Below, piece by piece: positions 33,603 to 42,312 of a stretch of DNA of 64,000 nucleotides. Under the pieces are notes generated by a model. It was not told where the DNA came from. It did not search any database and saw only the letters and a program-made list of their open reading frames with translations. Source of the stretch: JANOBD01 sp031411495 (lineage in GTDB: Bacteria; Planctomycetota; Phycisphaerae; Tepidisphaerales; Tepidisphaeraceae); NCBI GenBank assembly GCA_031411495.1, contig JANOBD010000211.1, forward strand, positions 1-64,000, given 5' to 3'. Made by a program: the position numbers and the translations under genes. The stretch's first letter is position 1; the number at the start of each line of letters is the position of its first letter.

Positions 33603-34469
33603 TTACTTGTTCATCGACTCGTCGTTGCGCTTGATCTCGACGGCCGGCTTCTCCGTCGCAGGGGCGGCGACGGCCGCGGTCTGCGTTTCGCCGACGGTGG
33701 TGGGAAGCATGAGAATTTCCACCCGACGGTTCATCGCCATGCCGGGCTTCGTGTCATTGCTCGCGATCGGGCGGAACTCTCCGTAGCCGACCGCGCCGAT
33801 GCGCTTCGGAGCGACGCCTTGGCGCTGCAGCGCCTCGGCCACGCTCAACGCGCGGTGAGACGAAAGATACCAGTTGTCCTTGTGGCCCTTGCTCATCGTC
33901 GGGGCACTGACCTTCTGGTTGTCGGCGTGGCCGCACACCATCAGTTCGTAGCCGGCGGCGGCGGGGGAGTTGACGATCTTGGCGAACTTCTCGATCGCGC
34001 TGACGGCGTTCGGCTTGAGCGTCGCGTCGCCGGAGTCGAACGTGAGATCGCTCTTGAACTTCACCGTGCCGCGCTTGGCGTCAAACTCAACGATCTCCGG
34101 ATTCTGATCCGCAAAGGTGGTGAGCTCGTTGGTGAGCTGCGGCGGGAGGGGACCGGCCTGGCCGATGCGATTGAGCGCATCATTGTACTTGGCGGTAATG
34201 TCGCTGAGCTGCGACTGAAGGTTGGAGTTCTGTTGTTGAAGGTTGGCGACAAGCGCGGTTGCGCCGCCACTGCCGGCCATCAACTGTTCATTCTGCGACT
34301 TCCAGCTCGCCGCCTGCGTGCGTGCGGCGACCGACTCCTGCTGTGCCGATTCGAGCCGTTCGCGAAGGCCGTCGCGCTCAAGGCGCATGGCGTTGTACTT
34401 GTCCTGATTGACACATCCGACCGAGAGTAGACCCAGTGCCGAAATGACGAGGAAACGACGAATCCGCAT
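33603..34469 (-). CDS. OmpA/Pal-family peptidoglycan-binding lipoprotein
   Basis: 288 residues from the ATG at 34469. Signal peptide ending in the lipobox LLSVGC; a coiled-coil segment (about 25-105, including RDGLRERLESAQQESVAAR) precedes an OmpA-like domain with the peptidoglycan-binding signature: VCGHADNQKV, NWYLSSHRALSVAEAL, GYGEFRPIASND and MNRRVEILML. It tethers the outer membrane to peptidoglycan. A C-terminal low-complexity tail follows. The gene is 189 bases upstream of the BamD-like gene on the same strand, so it belongs to a run of envelope genes. Confidence 0.9.
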   Translation of the reverse strand: MRIRRFLVISALGLLSVGCVNQDKYNAMRLERDGLRERLESAQQESVAARTQAASWKSQNEQLMAGSGGATALVANLQQQNSNLQSQLSDITAKYNDALNRIGQAGPLPPQLTNELTTFADQNPEIVEFDAKRGTVKFKSDLTFDSGDATLKPNAVSAIEKFAKIVNSPAAAGYELMVCGHADNQKVSAPTMSKGHKDNWYLSSHRALSVAEALQRQGVAPKRIGAVGYGEFRPIASNDTKPGMAMNRRVEILMLPTTVGETQTAAVAAPATEKPAVEIKRNDESMNK

Positions 34470-34703
34470 CGGAAGCCTCCGTGCTAAATTGAGAAATGAA
34501 CCGACCCTGATCCCTTCCCTCCCACGGAAGGCGGACCAAATGCCACCGATTTCCACGGGCAACTCCGCCCGCGTCTTCCGGTGCGGCACAGTCTCGATAG
34601 TCTGAATGATTTTTCAAGCGCAGAAATTGCCCGTAACAGGCAATCAACAGGAAATGTGATCAAAAGGTATCATCCGTCCACTCTGCCGTAGGATGCGACT
34701 GCC

Positions 34704-35840
34704 ATGGTACGTCCAAGTTCTGAACCTCCCGTCGCCCGGGTCGGTGATTGTCTCGAAGATGTCGACACGCCTGCCTTAATCATCGATCTCGACGCCTTCG
34801 AGTCGAACTTGCGAACGATGGCGAGTTTTGCCCGCGCCGCCAACGTCCGCCAGCGTCCGCACGCGAAGACCCACAAATGCGTCGAAGTCGCGCGGCGTCA
34901 GATCGCCCTGGGCGCCGTCGGCCAATGCTGCCAGAAGGTCGGCGAGGCTGAAGTTCTAGTGGAGGGCGGCATTCACGATGTTCTGGTTTCGAATCAGGTC
35001 GTCGGCGCGAGCAAGCTAGACCGGCTTGCCGCGCTCGCGACCCGGGCGCGCATCTCGCTCTGCTTCGACGATCCTTCACAAGTCGACGCGGCATCGGCTT
35101 CGGCGATGGGTGCCGGCGCGACCATCGGCGGACTGGTGGAGATCGAAACCGGCATGCAGCGTTGCGGTGTCGCGCCTGGATCTGCGGCGCGCGACCTCGC
35201 CGCACGCATTGCCAACGCTCCGGGACTACGCTTTGAAGGCATCCAGGCCTATCAAGGAAAAGCACAGCACTTTCGAACTCCGACGGAACGAAAGGGCGCG
35301 ATCGATGTCGCGATCCACGCGGTGCGGGCTACGCTGGAGCAACTCGATCGCGCGGGCCTGCAGTGCAACTCGATCACCGGCGCGGGCACCGGCACGTTTC
35401 ATTTCGAAGCGTCGAGCCGGCTCTACAACGAGTTGCAGTGCGGCAGCTACGCCTTCATGGACGCCGACTACGCCGCCAACCTGAGCGAGGACGGCGAGCC
35501 GTCGCGCGAGTTCGCACACAGCCTGTTCGTGCTGAGCACGACGATGAGCGTCGCCGGCAAGGATTGGTGCGTTCTCGACGCCGGATTGAAGAGCTTCAGC
35601 GGTGAGAGCGGCATGCCGCTGGTCCACGAGCGGGCCGGCCTGAGTGTCGTCGGCCTGAGCGACGAACACGCCAAGGTCGCGGTCGCGCCGGGCTCGGGAA
35701 AGCCACGCCTGGGTGAAAAACTGCTCCTCATTCCCGGCCACTGCGACCCGACGATCAATCTTCACGAACAGTACGTGTGCGTCCGCAACGGAATCGTCGA
35801 AGCGGTCTGGGCGATCGGCGCCCGTGGCGCAAGCCGCTGA
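34704..35840 (+). CDS. DSD1-family PLP enzyme (D-threonine aldolase-like)
   Basis: 378 residues. The N-terminal alanine-racemase-type barrel carries the PLP Lys in RPHAKTHKCVE, and VEIETGMQRCGV and AGTGTFHFEASS follow. The C-terminal metal-binding segment PGHCDPTINLHEQYV is the divalent-cation site of D-threonine aldolase, D-serine dehydratase (DSD1) and 3-hydroxy-D-aspartate aldolase. So it acts on a D-amino acid with a beta-hydroxy group, but which one is not clear. Alone on its strand with its own terminator. The ATG at 34704 has a weak upstream GGATG. Confidence 0.85.
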   Translation: MVRPSSEPPVARVGDCLEDVDTPALIIDLDAFESNLRTMASFARAANVRQRPHAKTHKCVEVARRQIALGAVGQCCQKVGEAEVLVEGGIHDVLVSNQVVGASKLDRLAALATRARISLCFDDPSQVDAASASAMGAGATIGGLVEIETGMQRCGVAPGSAARDLAARIANAPGLRFEGIQAYQGKAQHFRTPTERKGAIDVAIHAVRATLEQLDRAGLQCNSITGAGTGTFHFEASSRLYNELQCGSYAFMDADYAANLSEDGEPSREFAHSLFVLSTTMSVAGKDWCVLDAGLKSFSGESGMPLVHERAGLSVVGLSDEHAKVAVAPGSGKPRLGEKLLLIPGHCDPTINLHEQYVCVRNGIVEAVWAIGARGASR

Positions 35841-35841
35841 T

Positions 35842-35892
35842 AAAGGGTCATTTCTCTTTTCCGGAAGAAGAGAAATGACCCCTTTTTCTTTC
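35842..35892 (+). terminator. Rho-independent terminator after the DSD1-like gene
   Basis: Perfect 14-base arms at 35845-35858 and 35868-35881 (GGGTCATTTCTCTT and its complement) with a 9-base loop, followed by a T-rich run (35883-35892). It starts directly after the stop codon. Confidence 0.92.
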
Positions 35893-35975
35893 TCCGCGTT
35901 GAGGATCGAAACAGCGGCCGAGCGGCGCTCGCACGGCTCTTCAATTCCAACCTCCCCGGGTTACAGTTCGCTCGC

Positions 35976-36902
35976 GTGTCCCACGAGGCGATGGATGATC
36001 GGATCGGGCGGGCGGTCTCGGCGATTGAGCCGGGTGGGTCTCTTCGCGGGCTTGCGCCATTGCGTGGCGGGAACTCCGCCACGGTGAGCGTCGCGAACGT
36101 CGAATGCGCGAATCGCACGATCAGGAAGTGCGTGGTCCGCACGCCAGGTGAGTTTCGGCGAAGCGAATTCGCCGACGCTGCTTCGCGTGAGTTTACGGTG
36201 GTCCGCGCGATGCACGCGGCCGGCATTCCCGTTCCAACGCCGCGCTATCTCGAACCGATGTCGCCGGAGACGCCAGACGCGTTTTACATCCTCGATTACT
36301 GCGATGGCCGACCGGAACTCGCGCCAAGTGATCTCGAGGGTTTCATCGAACAGTACGTACAGCGCCTCGCGCAGCTGCATCGCGTCGATTGGCGCGCCGC
36401 CGGCCTGACTTTTCTCCGTAACCTCGACGACGGGCGGCCGGATCATCGGTCGCCCGGCACCGACCGGCTCCGCGTCCACGAGATTCGCCACGCGCTGCTT
36501 CGACCGCCAAACCCACGGCGCGCCAACGCAGACGTCCTGTTGCATGGCGACTTCTGGCCCGGCAATCTTCTCTGGCGCGATGGCACACTCGTGGCGATCA
36601 TCGATTGGGAAGAATCGATCATCGGCGAGCCCTTATTCGATCTGGCAATTTGCCGCCTCGATCTGCTATGGGTCGTCGGAATGGAAGCGGTCGATCGATT
36701 CACGGAGCGATATCGCTCGCAAACGGATGTCGAACTTACGAATCTCCCGTACTGGGATCTCCTCGTGAGCCTTCGCCCGATAAAAGCAATCGAACAGTGG
36801 GCCGACGCCTATCCGCACATGGGCCGGCCTGACGTGACCGTGCAGCGGATGGCGGCGGATCATCAGGCGTTTGTAGAGCGGGCGCTGAGGCGATGGGGCT
36901 AA
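35976..36902 (+). CDS. Aminoglycoside-phosphotransferase (APH)-family kinase
   Basis: 308 residues from a GTG at 35976 (an in-frame ATG follows at residue 6). The Brenner motif LLHGDFWPGNLLWRDG and the metal-binding IIDWEESIIGEPLFDLA place it in the APH/choline kinase superfamily. Members phosphorylate small molecules (aminoglycosides, choline, homoserine and many others); nothing here shows antibiotic resistance. It is preceded by the terminator of the DSD1-like gene, so it probably has its own promoter. The sigma factor gene follows 203 bases later. Confidence 0.8.
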   Translation: MSHEAMDDRIGRAVSAIEPGGSLRGLAPLRGGNSATVSVANVECANRTIRKCVVRTPGEFRRSEFADAASREFTVVRAMHAAGIPVPTPRYLEPMSPETPDAFYILDYCDGRPELAPSDLEGFIEQYVQRLAQLHRVDWRAAGLTFLRNLDDGRPDHRSPGTDRLRVHEIRHALLRPPNPRRANADVLLHGDFWPGNLLWRDGTLVAIIDWEESIIGEPLFDLAICRLDLLWVVGMEAVDRFTERYRSQTDVELTNLPYWDLLVSLRPIKAIEQWADAYPHMGRPDVTVQRMAADHQAFVERALRRWG

Positions 36903-37105
36903 CGACCAGTGTCGGTAAACTCCTTAGACGTGCAACTGATTGTCATGAATAAGCTTATTGCGGGCTACGAAACTCGTGACTTGGAACGGGCGCCCTATCC
37001 GCCGCCCATGGAAGTCGACCGCTGTGCCATGCCGCGATGAATTGCGGTTTACCCTGGCAAGGGGCAATATAACTCCCGTAATCCCGTTATGACTGAGGTA
37101 GCTTG

Positions 37106-37723
37106 ATGACACGAGGAGCCTCGATCCCCACATCCGAGCCGGTCGCGGCACCGGAATCGCCCGACCTCCGTGTCGGCCGGCTCTCCGATGAAGATTTGGT
37201 CGGCTGTCTGAGGCGTGGCGAGACGTGGGCAGGCGAAGCACTCGTTGGGCGCTATCACGACCCGCTGTTTCGGTACCTGAACCGCCAGGCCGGCTCGGCC
37301 ACCGTGGCGGAGGAGCTGCTCCAGCAGACCTGGCTCAGCGTGTTTGAACACCTCGATCAGTTCAAATACGACGAGCACGGGGGCGTCGGGTTTAAGGCAT
37401 GGGTGTTCCGGATTGCCACCAACAAGGCCCACGACATGTGGCGGTCGCGCGGGCGGGAGAAGCATGCATTCGACGGCCTCAAACTGGTCACTGACCAGGA
37501 AGTTCCCGACTCGTCGCATCGTCTCTCGGGCAGCGAAGAGGATCGAAAGCTCCGCTGGGCGATCGACCAGTTGCCCGAGGCCCAGAAGCAGGTCGTGTTG
37601 CTGAGGTATTACAGCAACATGAAGTTCGTCGAGATCGCCGAAATGCTCAGTTGTCCACTGAATACGGCACTGGGTCGGATGCACAAGGCGATGCTCAAGT
37701 TGAAGAAGTTGATTGAGCCGTAA
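37106..37723 (+). CDS. ECF-type RNA polymerase sigma factor
   Basis: 205 residues. Region 2 (EALVGRYHDPLFRYLNRQAG and onward, with the AEELLQQTWLSVFEHLDQF helix) and region 4 (LPEAQKQVVLLRYYSNMKFVEIAEML) are clear. A 25-residue N-terminal extension precedes region 2. I chose the ATG at 37106 over the TTG at 37103; a GAGGT lies about ten bases upstream. It directs RNA polymerase to a stress or envelope regulon, probably held inactive by the membrane protein encoded 27 bases downstream. The first gene of a three-gene unit. Confidence 0.92.
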   Translation: MTRGASIPTSEPVAAPESPDLRVGRLSDEDLVGCLRRGETWAGEALVGRYHDPLFRYLNRQAGSATVAEELLQQTWLSVFEHLDQFKYDEHGGVGFKAWVFRIATNKAHDMWRSRGREKHAFDGLKLVTDQEVPDSSHRLSGSEEDRKLRWAIDQLPEAQKQVVLLRYYSNMKFVEIAEMLSCPLNTALGRMHKAMLKLKKLIEP

Positions 37724-37750
37724 TCGAATCGGTCACGAGGCAGGTGAGCA

Positions 37751-38326
37751 ATGGCTTCACATGAAAACATTTCCCGGCAGGATGCGGAGCTGATGCTGTA
37801 TGTCGCGGGCGAACTCGAGCCGGCGCAACTGGCATCGATCCAGTCCCGTCTCAGGGCGGACCCGGCGCTGCAGCAACGCGTCGCCGAGCTTCAACAGGTC
37901 GATGCGTACCTTCGCACTGCGCGGGCCGACGGCGCATCGATGGCGTTCGTTTCGGAACGCGCGCTGCGGAACTCCCTGGCCGTCGTGAGGGAACAGGTGA
38001 TGCAGCGCAACCACGCGGCCGCAGCGCGGCGGGTGTTTCGCTTTCCGCCTTATGCGGCGGCGGCGGGAATCGCCATCGCCCTCACGCTCGGTTTCATCAC
38101 CTGGCTTTATACGACCTCGCCGGTCTCGCAGACCCCGGTGCCCAACGGGCCGATTGCAAATAATCAACGCGGCAGCCAGTTCAGTCCCGGCCCCGGCCCG
38201 CGAACGTTCTCGGGCGGGTTCGGCCCCATCGGTGTCGATCAATATGGCGAGTCATCCAGACAGATCGACCAGGAACTCGATGCGCTCTCGATGCTCTCCG
38301 AGATTGATGATACAGAACCGAACTAG
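37751..38326 (+). CDS. Membrane anti-sigma factor candidate
   Basis: 191 residues. A short N-terminal acidic/helical region (NISRQDAELMLYVAGELEPA, residues 6-25, and QSRLRADPALQQRVAELQQ) is typical of planctomycete anti-sigma proteins. A transmembrane helix follows near 101-117 (AAAAGIAIALTLGFITWLY), then a Pro/Gly-rich extracytoplasmic tail. There is no clear HCC zinc motif. Position right after an ECF sigma gene makes it the likely regulator of that sigma factor; this is inference from context. Confidence 0.72.
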   Translation: MASHENISRQDAELMLYVAGELEPAQLASIQSRLRADPALQQRVAELQQVDAYLRTARADGASMAFVSERALRNSLAVVREQVMQRNHAAAARRVFRFPPYAAAAGIAIALTLGFITWLYTTSPVSQTPVPNGPIANNQRGSQFSPGPGPRTFSGGFGPIGVDQYGESSRQIDQELDALSMLSEIDDTEPN

Positions 38327-38403
38327 GTTGTTCGGCACCGCGATTGGAGCGAACAACGGGGGCACCGGGAATCGGATTCGCCTCGAGGCCAGAGGAGTGT
38401 TTG

Positions 38404-39192
38404 ATGAGACAGCTGACGAAATGGTTCCTGGCGATGAGCGCGAGCGCGGTGGTCGTCGCCGCTCAATTCGCGGTGGCCGACGACCCGAAGTCCGATCAGA
38501 AGGATATGGGCGACGTTCCGGCCAAGGCGGAACCGACGACCCGTCCGGAGCGCGGCGACCGTCCCGATCGACCCGAGCGAGGCGACCGAATGCGCGGCTG
38601 GGGCGGCATGCGCGATGGCAAGGGCGGCTTCATGCAGGGCCGTACACCCGAATCCTACCGCGACGAAGAACTTCCCGACGACGATGAATGGCGCGATATC
38701 ACCGAGTTCATGAAAGCCAACAGCCCGGTTCGCCTGGACATGTACGAAAAGCTCTCCTCCACGCTCGGCCCCGACAGCCGAATGGTCCAGATGGCCCGTC
38801 GCCGCATTGCCGGCCGATATCGCGATCTTCAATCCCTCAAGGACCGCAATACCGAGATGTACGACTTCGGCCTGAAGCAGGCCGTCCTTGAAGACCAGAT
38901 TCTCGGCACGCTGCGCGAGATCCGAGCCGCCAGCAACGACGACCCGCTCCGGGCGAAGTTGCGCGAGCTGAGCGGCGCGTATGTCTCTAACTTCCTCGAC
39001 GAACGCGCCGCAAGGCTCAAGCGGCTCCGGGAAATGGTGGAAAGGGAAACGCAGACGATTGAGCGCGATCGCGCCGATATCGATAAGCTCGTCGACAGGC
39101 AGATGGAACGCTTCCAATCGGAGATGTCCCGGCTTCTCGACTTCGCGGAAGATCCGGATCGCTTTCGCCAGCAGACCTCGCCAAACCCCTGA
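38404..39192 (+). CDS. Secreted Arg/Asp-rich protein, third gene of the sigma operon
   Basis: 262 residues from the ATG at 38404, seven bases after an AGGAG. Signal peptide (MRQLTKWFLAMSASAVVVAAQF), then a low-complexity Arg/Asp/Gly stretch (residues ~35-75, with TTRPERGDR and DRPERGDRMRGWGG) and an alpha-helical/coiled-coil region from about residue 90 (RRRIAGRYRDLQSLKDRNTE onward). I do not know the family. It could be an extracytoplasmic sensor for the sigma/anti-sigma pair or an output protein, since it is cotranscribed with them (78 bases between). Confidence 0.65.
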   Translation: MRQLTKWFLAMSASAVVVAAQFAVADDPKSDQKDMGDVPAKAEPTTRPERGDRPDRPERGDRMRGWGGMRDGKGGFMQGRTPESYRDEELPDDDEWRDITEFMKANSPVRLDMYEKLSSTLGPDSRMVQMARRRIAGRYRDLQSLKDRNTEMYDFGLKQAVLEDQILGTLREIRAASNDDPLRAKLRELSGAYVSNFLDERAARLKRLREMVERETQTIERDRADIDKLVDRQMERFQSEMSRLLDFAEDPDRFRQQTSPNP

Positions 39193-39222
39193 CCCGTCTG
39201 CGATTTGAAGCTTCAGAACTGC

Positions 39223-39262
39223 CAGACGCCGGCCGCACATTCGTGCGGCCGGCGTCTGTTTC
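39223..39262 (+). terminator. Terminator of the sigma-factor operon (bidirectional)
   Basis: Perfect 16-base arms at 39223-39238 and 39243-39258 (CAGACGCCGGCCGCAC and complement), 4-base loop, then a TTTC. The convergent regulator gene ends 42 bases further on, so the hairpin can serve both. Confidence 0.85.
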
Positions 39263-39303
39263 ATGCATCGAGATTCGTACCGGCGTCCTGCCGTCGTTTT
39301 TAC

Positions 39304-39888
39304 CTAGTAGCTGGTGGTCGTCGAGTTCTCGATCGTCTGGATCACCTGGCGGACGTTGAACGGCTTGCGGAGGAAGCCGTCGAAACCCTGGCCGAGCAGC
39401 GCCTTGGCTTCGGCATCGGTCACCTTGCCACTGAGGCCGATAATCTTGGTGAGCTGGAGGTCCGGGTTGGCCCGGACGCTCTTGACCACTTCACGGGCGT
39501 CGAGGTCCTTGAGGTGGAGGTCGATGAGGATGACGTGCGGACGGAACTTCTCGGCGCTGATGCCTGCCGTAAATCCGCTACGGGCAACTTCGACTTCATA
39601 TTTCACTTCGTCTTCGAGAACCTTCTCGATGACTTCGACGATGTCCTGCTCGTCATCGACGATGAGGACGCGAGTCGAGCCGGTCATGAGGCCATCCAGC
39701 GGCATGCCGTGGGCTTTCATGAACTTGATGAGCTGATTGAGGGGGATGCGTCGATCCTTCGACCCCGGGATGCGATAGCCGGGCAGGGCACCGCTATCGA
39801 ACCACTTGCTGACCGTGCGCGGGGCGACGTTGCAGATCTTGGCAACTTCACCCGTGGTCAGTACGTCTTTAGGCTTCACGCTGGACAT
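39304..39888 (-). CDS. HTH (MerR/excisionase-type) fused to a receiver domain
   Basis: 194 residues from the third of three close ATGs (39906, 39894, 39888); GGGAGAG at 39898-39904 is nine bases from the ATG at 39888 but lies inside or too close to the other two. The N-terminus is an excisionase-like helix-turn-helix (LTTGEVAKICNVAPRTVSKW, then GSKDRRIPLNQLIKFM). It is followed by a CheY-like receiver domain: acidic pair in VLIVDDEQD, phospho-Asp in HVILIDLHL, Ser in GLSGKV and Lys in FLRKPF. So it should bind DNA under phosphorylation control, but no kinase lies beside it. The HTH-first order is unusual for response regulators. Confidence 0.88.
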   Translation of the reverse strand: MSSVKPKDVLTTGEVAKICNVAPRTVSKWFDSGALPGYRIPGSKDRRIPLNQLIKFMKAHGMPLDGLMTGSTRVLIVDDEQDIVEVIEKVLEDEVKYEVEVARSGFTAGISAEKFRPHVILIDLHLKDLDAREVVKSVRANPDLQLTKIIGLSGKVTDAEAKALLGQGFDGFLRKPFNVRQVIQTIENSTTTSY

Positions 39889-39906
39889 TTCCATTTTCTC
39901 TCCCAT

Positions 39907-40238
39907 GCACCGAGGCGAAGGTCACACCGACTATCCGGCTGACGACCGGTGACACGGTTTGTATCGGCGAAGTTCGAGCCCGCTTTAACGAGACGACGCG
40001 CAATTTTTGCGTACATCAGGACAATCATCAAGAATTGACCAACTTATCGGTCCCCAATGTCTACGAGGCGAACACTGGACGGTTCGTTCTGGCTCGATTG
40101 GGAGCGGCGGAAACCGCAAATTTCGCCCGGCAGGGCGAGGAATTACGCCGTAGGAGCCACGCTGCGGCCCAATCGGCCCGCCGCGGCGCAATGTTGCTGA
40201 ACGATCGCCTGCGACATCTTCACCGGGGCTCGCAAGCC
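39907..40238. other. Intergenic region upstream of the HTH-receiver gene
   Basis: About 330 bases between the HTH-receiver regulator (reading left) and the end of the aldo-keto reductase gene. It should hold the regulator's promoter. I find no gene, tRNA-like fold or repeat array; small open frames here have no family resemblance. Confidence 0.4.
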
Positions 40239-41177
40239 CTATCCAGAAATCGAATCCACCATCCCGAACAGTGCCTCGATGCCGGCGTGTGCTCGTGCGG
40301 GAAGTGGAGAACCTTGAATCGACTCCAGATTCTCACGCAGATGCCCCGCGTCGCCCGTTCCGGTCAGTACCGTCGACACTCCCGGCTCATGGACGCAAAA
40401 GCGGTACGCGGCGTCCGGAAGCGACTTGGCTTCCTCGAGCAAAAACGCCAGCGATGTAGCCCGTTCCACTTGTTCAGCGCTGATCTGCCGGGCGGCGCGC
40501 ATCTTCTCCACCGTCTCGCGAAGTTTTTCAGGCTGCGACAGCGCCCGCCGAACCGCAAACATCACTTCCGTGCCGATCTCATGCTTGATCGTCTGCGGGA
40601 AAACAGTTTCGCGCGCCGAGTGATTGAGGAGATTGAATCCGACCATGATCACGTCGATCTCGTCGACGATGTCGCGCTCGAAAAGCGCCTGCAGCATCGC
40701 GTGACTTGTATCGGCGCCAAACGCTTCGCTGAGCGCGATGTATCGGATCTTTCCCGCGTCGCGCGCCTGGAGCAGCGCGGGCAGTGCGACCTGCTCGGCA
40801 TGATCGAGCTGCGCGAGCGAGACGCCGTGCATGTGATAAACGTCGAGGTAATCCACGCCGAGCCGGGCCAGTGAGCCGTCGAGCGATGCGAGGATGTCTT
40901 CAGCGGAGCGCGGCTCTTCCCGATTTCCGATGCCGGTCTTGCTCGAAACGATGACGCGGTCGCGCCGACCTGCGATCGCCATGCCGACGGCGCGCTCGGT
41001 GCCGTACGACTCGGCCGTGTCGAGGTAGTTCACACCCATGTCGATGGCGAGGCGCACGATGTCGGCGGCTTGCTCGTCACTTGCGCCGCTTGACGTGCCG
41101 AGCCGGCTGGGACCGCCGCAGCCAAGGCCGGCGACACTCACCTTCAGTCCCGTCCGCCCGAGCGTTCGCATTTGCAT
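40239..41177 (-). CDS. Aldo/keto reductase
   Basis: 312 residues. An NADPH-dependent oxidoreductase of the AKR fold: N-terminal MRTLGRTGLKVSVAGLGCGG, the catalytic Asp/Tyr in YLDTAESYG, Lys in VIVSSKTG and His in VYHMHG, and the cofactor end CVHEPGVSTVLTGTGDAGH. Starts at ATG 41177, or 41171. It is alone, ending against the regulator's upstream region; the neighbouring Trm112 gene lies 60 bases upstream on the same strand. Physiological substrate unknown. Confidence 0.92.
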   Translation of the reverse strand: MQMRTLGRTGLKVSVAGLGCGGPSRLGTSSGASDEQAADIVRLAIDMGVNYLDTAESYGTERAVGMAIAGRRDRVIVSSKTGIGNREEPRSAEDILASLDGSLARLGVDYLDVYHMHGVSLAQLDHAEQVALPALLQARDAGKIRYIALSEAFGADTSHAMLQALFERDIVDEIDVIMVGFNLLNHSARETVFPQTIKHEIGTEVMFAVRRALSQPEKLRETVEKMRAARQISAEQVERATSLAFLLEEAKSLPDAAYRFCVHEPGVSTVLTGTGDAGHLRENLESIQGSPLPARAHAGIEALFGMVDSISG

Positions 41178-41237
41178 GACTGGAGTGTAGCCCCCGGCGG
41201 ACCGGAATTGAGGTCACAATTGGCCGACCCATGAGGA

Positions 41238-41468
41238 TCAGGCGATGCCGAGCTGCTTCTTCAGGTCCGCGACCGATGCGACGCCTTCGGGAAGCTGCGC
41301 CTCTTCGACCAGCAGGACCGGGATGCCGTCGCGGATCGGATAGCGAAGCCCGCCCGTCTCGGCGACCAGCATATCGCCTTCCAGACGAAGCTTGCTGCGT
41401 GTGAGCGGGCAACGAAGGATGCTCAGGACCTGAGGGTTGATCGAAGTCGGAGTCGGAGACGACATCAT
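41238..41468 (-). CDS. Trm112-like small protein
   Basis: 76 residues from the ATG at 41468, six bases after GGAGAG. The core VLSILRCPLTRSKLRL followed by LRYPIRDGIPVLLVEEA matches the Trm112/YcaR family, whose members act as small partners or activators (for example of methyltransferases in eukaryotes and archaea). Only one Cys of the usual zinc site is kept. The start is separated from the stop of the upstream gene by a single base, so the two are probably translationally coupled. Confidence 0.82.
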   Translation of the reverse strand: MMSSPTPTSINPQVLSILRCPLTRSKLRLEGDMLVAETGGLRYPIRDGIPVLLVEEAQLPEGVASVADLKKQLGIA

Positions 41469-41469
41469 T

Positions 41470-42285
41470 TCATTCTCTCCAATCGCAGGAACGGATGCAA
41501 TCGACCGCATCTGCCAGCAGCAGCAGGCTTACGGTGTCCATCCTCGACGGCTGCTGCACGCCGGCCGCATGAAGCATCATGTCCGCCAGGTACGTGCCTT
41601 GCTCGTCGCGCAGGAACGCGTGCATCGCGAACGGATGAGACGAGGCGTGATCGGGTTGGATCTGCTCGGCCTGGTAACGGGCGGCACGCATCGCGGATGC
41701 GCGGGCTGTGGAATCATCGCGTCGATACGCGAAGCTCGCCATCGCGTGCAGCAGGGCAAGTTCGTAGTACCACGTCGGCTCGGGATTGTCCGACGAGGTT
41801 CGCGCCAGGTACGAACCATCGGACTGCTGAGAGCTGGCGATGTGCATCAAAACGCCGGCCGCTGGATCGGATGAAACACTCTCGGCGACGCACGAAGCCG
41901 CCAGCGCGTCGAAAGCGAGTTCGATAATCGCCGACCCATTACTCGCGAGAACCGGACTTCGAGCATCCGCGAACGATGCGAACGCGTCGCGCCGCGACGT
42001 CGCGAATACTTCTGCAAGCTTACCGATTCGCGCTTCGCTGTGTGCGAGTGCGTAGATCAACAGCCCCCGATACAGCGGGCGGGAGTGGCCGGCGCCGTCG
42101 ACGATTCGCCCGTCCAGCAGCGTTTGCGAGTCGATCGAATCGCTCGGAGGTGGCGCTGCACCGGCGGCTTTCGCGACAAATGAGATCGCGAGCGAGAACG
42201 AATCCTCCCGCGCGCCGCGGTCCTTTACCGCTGCGCGAAGCGTGGCGCGGATGAGCTCGACATAGCGTGACGGCGGGATTGGCAT
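41470..42285 (-). CDS. Hypothetical helical protein coupled to the Trm112-like gene
   Basis: 271 residues, mostly alpha-helical by composition (Ala/Ser/Leu-rich). A central SSQQSDGSYLARTSSDN segment resembles an alpha/alpha-toroid repeat (as in terpene cyclase or glucanase-like barrels), but without the catalytic motifs I could recognise. The gene is translationally linked to the Trm112-like gene downstream. I do not assign a function. Confidence 0.6.
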   Translation of the reverse strand: MPIPPSRYVELIRATLRAAVKDRGAREDSFSLAISFVAKAAGAAPPPSDSIDSQTLLDGRIVDGAGHSRPLYRGLLIYALAHSEARIGKLAEVFATSRRDAFASFADARSPVLASNGSAIIELAFDALAASCVAESVSSDPAAGVLMHIASSQQSDGSYLARTSSDNPEPTWYYELALLHAMASFAYRRDDSTARASAMRAARYQAEQIQPDHASSHPFAMHAFLRDEQGTYLADMMLHAAGVQQPSRMDTVSLLLLADAVDCIRSCDWRE

Positions 42286-42312
42286 CGCGATTACCGTAGC
42301 GGTGTGGTCGGC

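Noticed and set aside
35976..36902. Aminoglycoside resistance gene
   Set aside because: The APH-like kinase fold covers many metabolic kinases; nothing shows resistance or mobility.
37751..38326. Zinc-binding anti-sigma (ZAS) motif in the anti-sigma candidate
   Set aside because: No H-x3-C-x2-C pattern is visible, so I kept the call to a membrane anti-sigma candidate by context.
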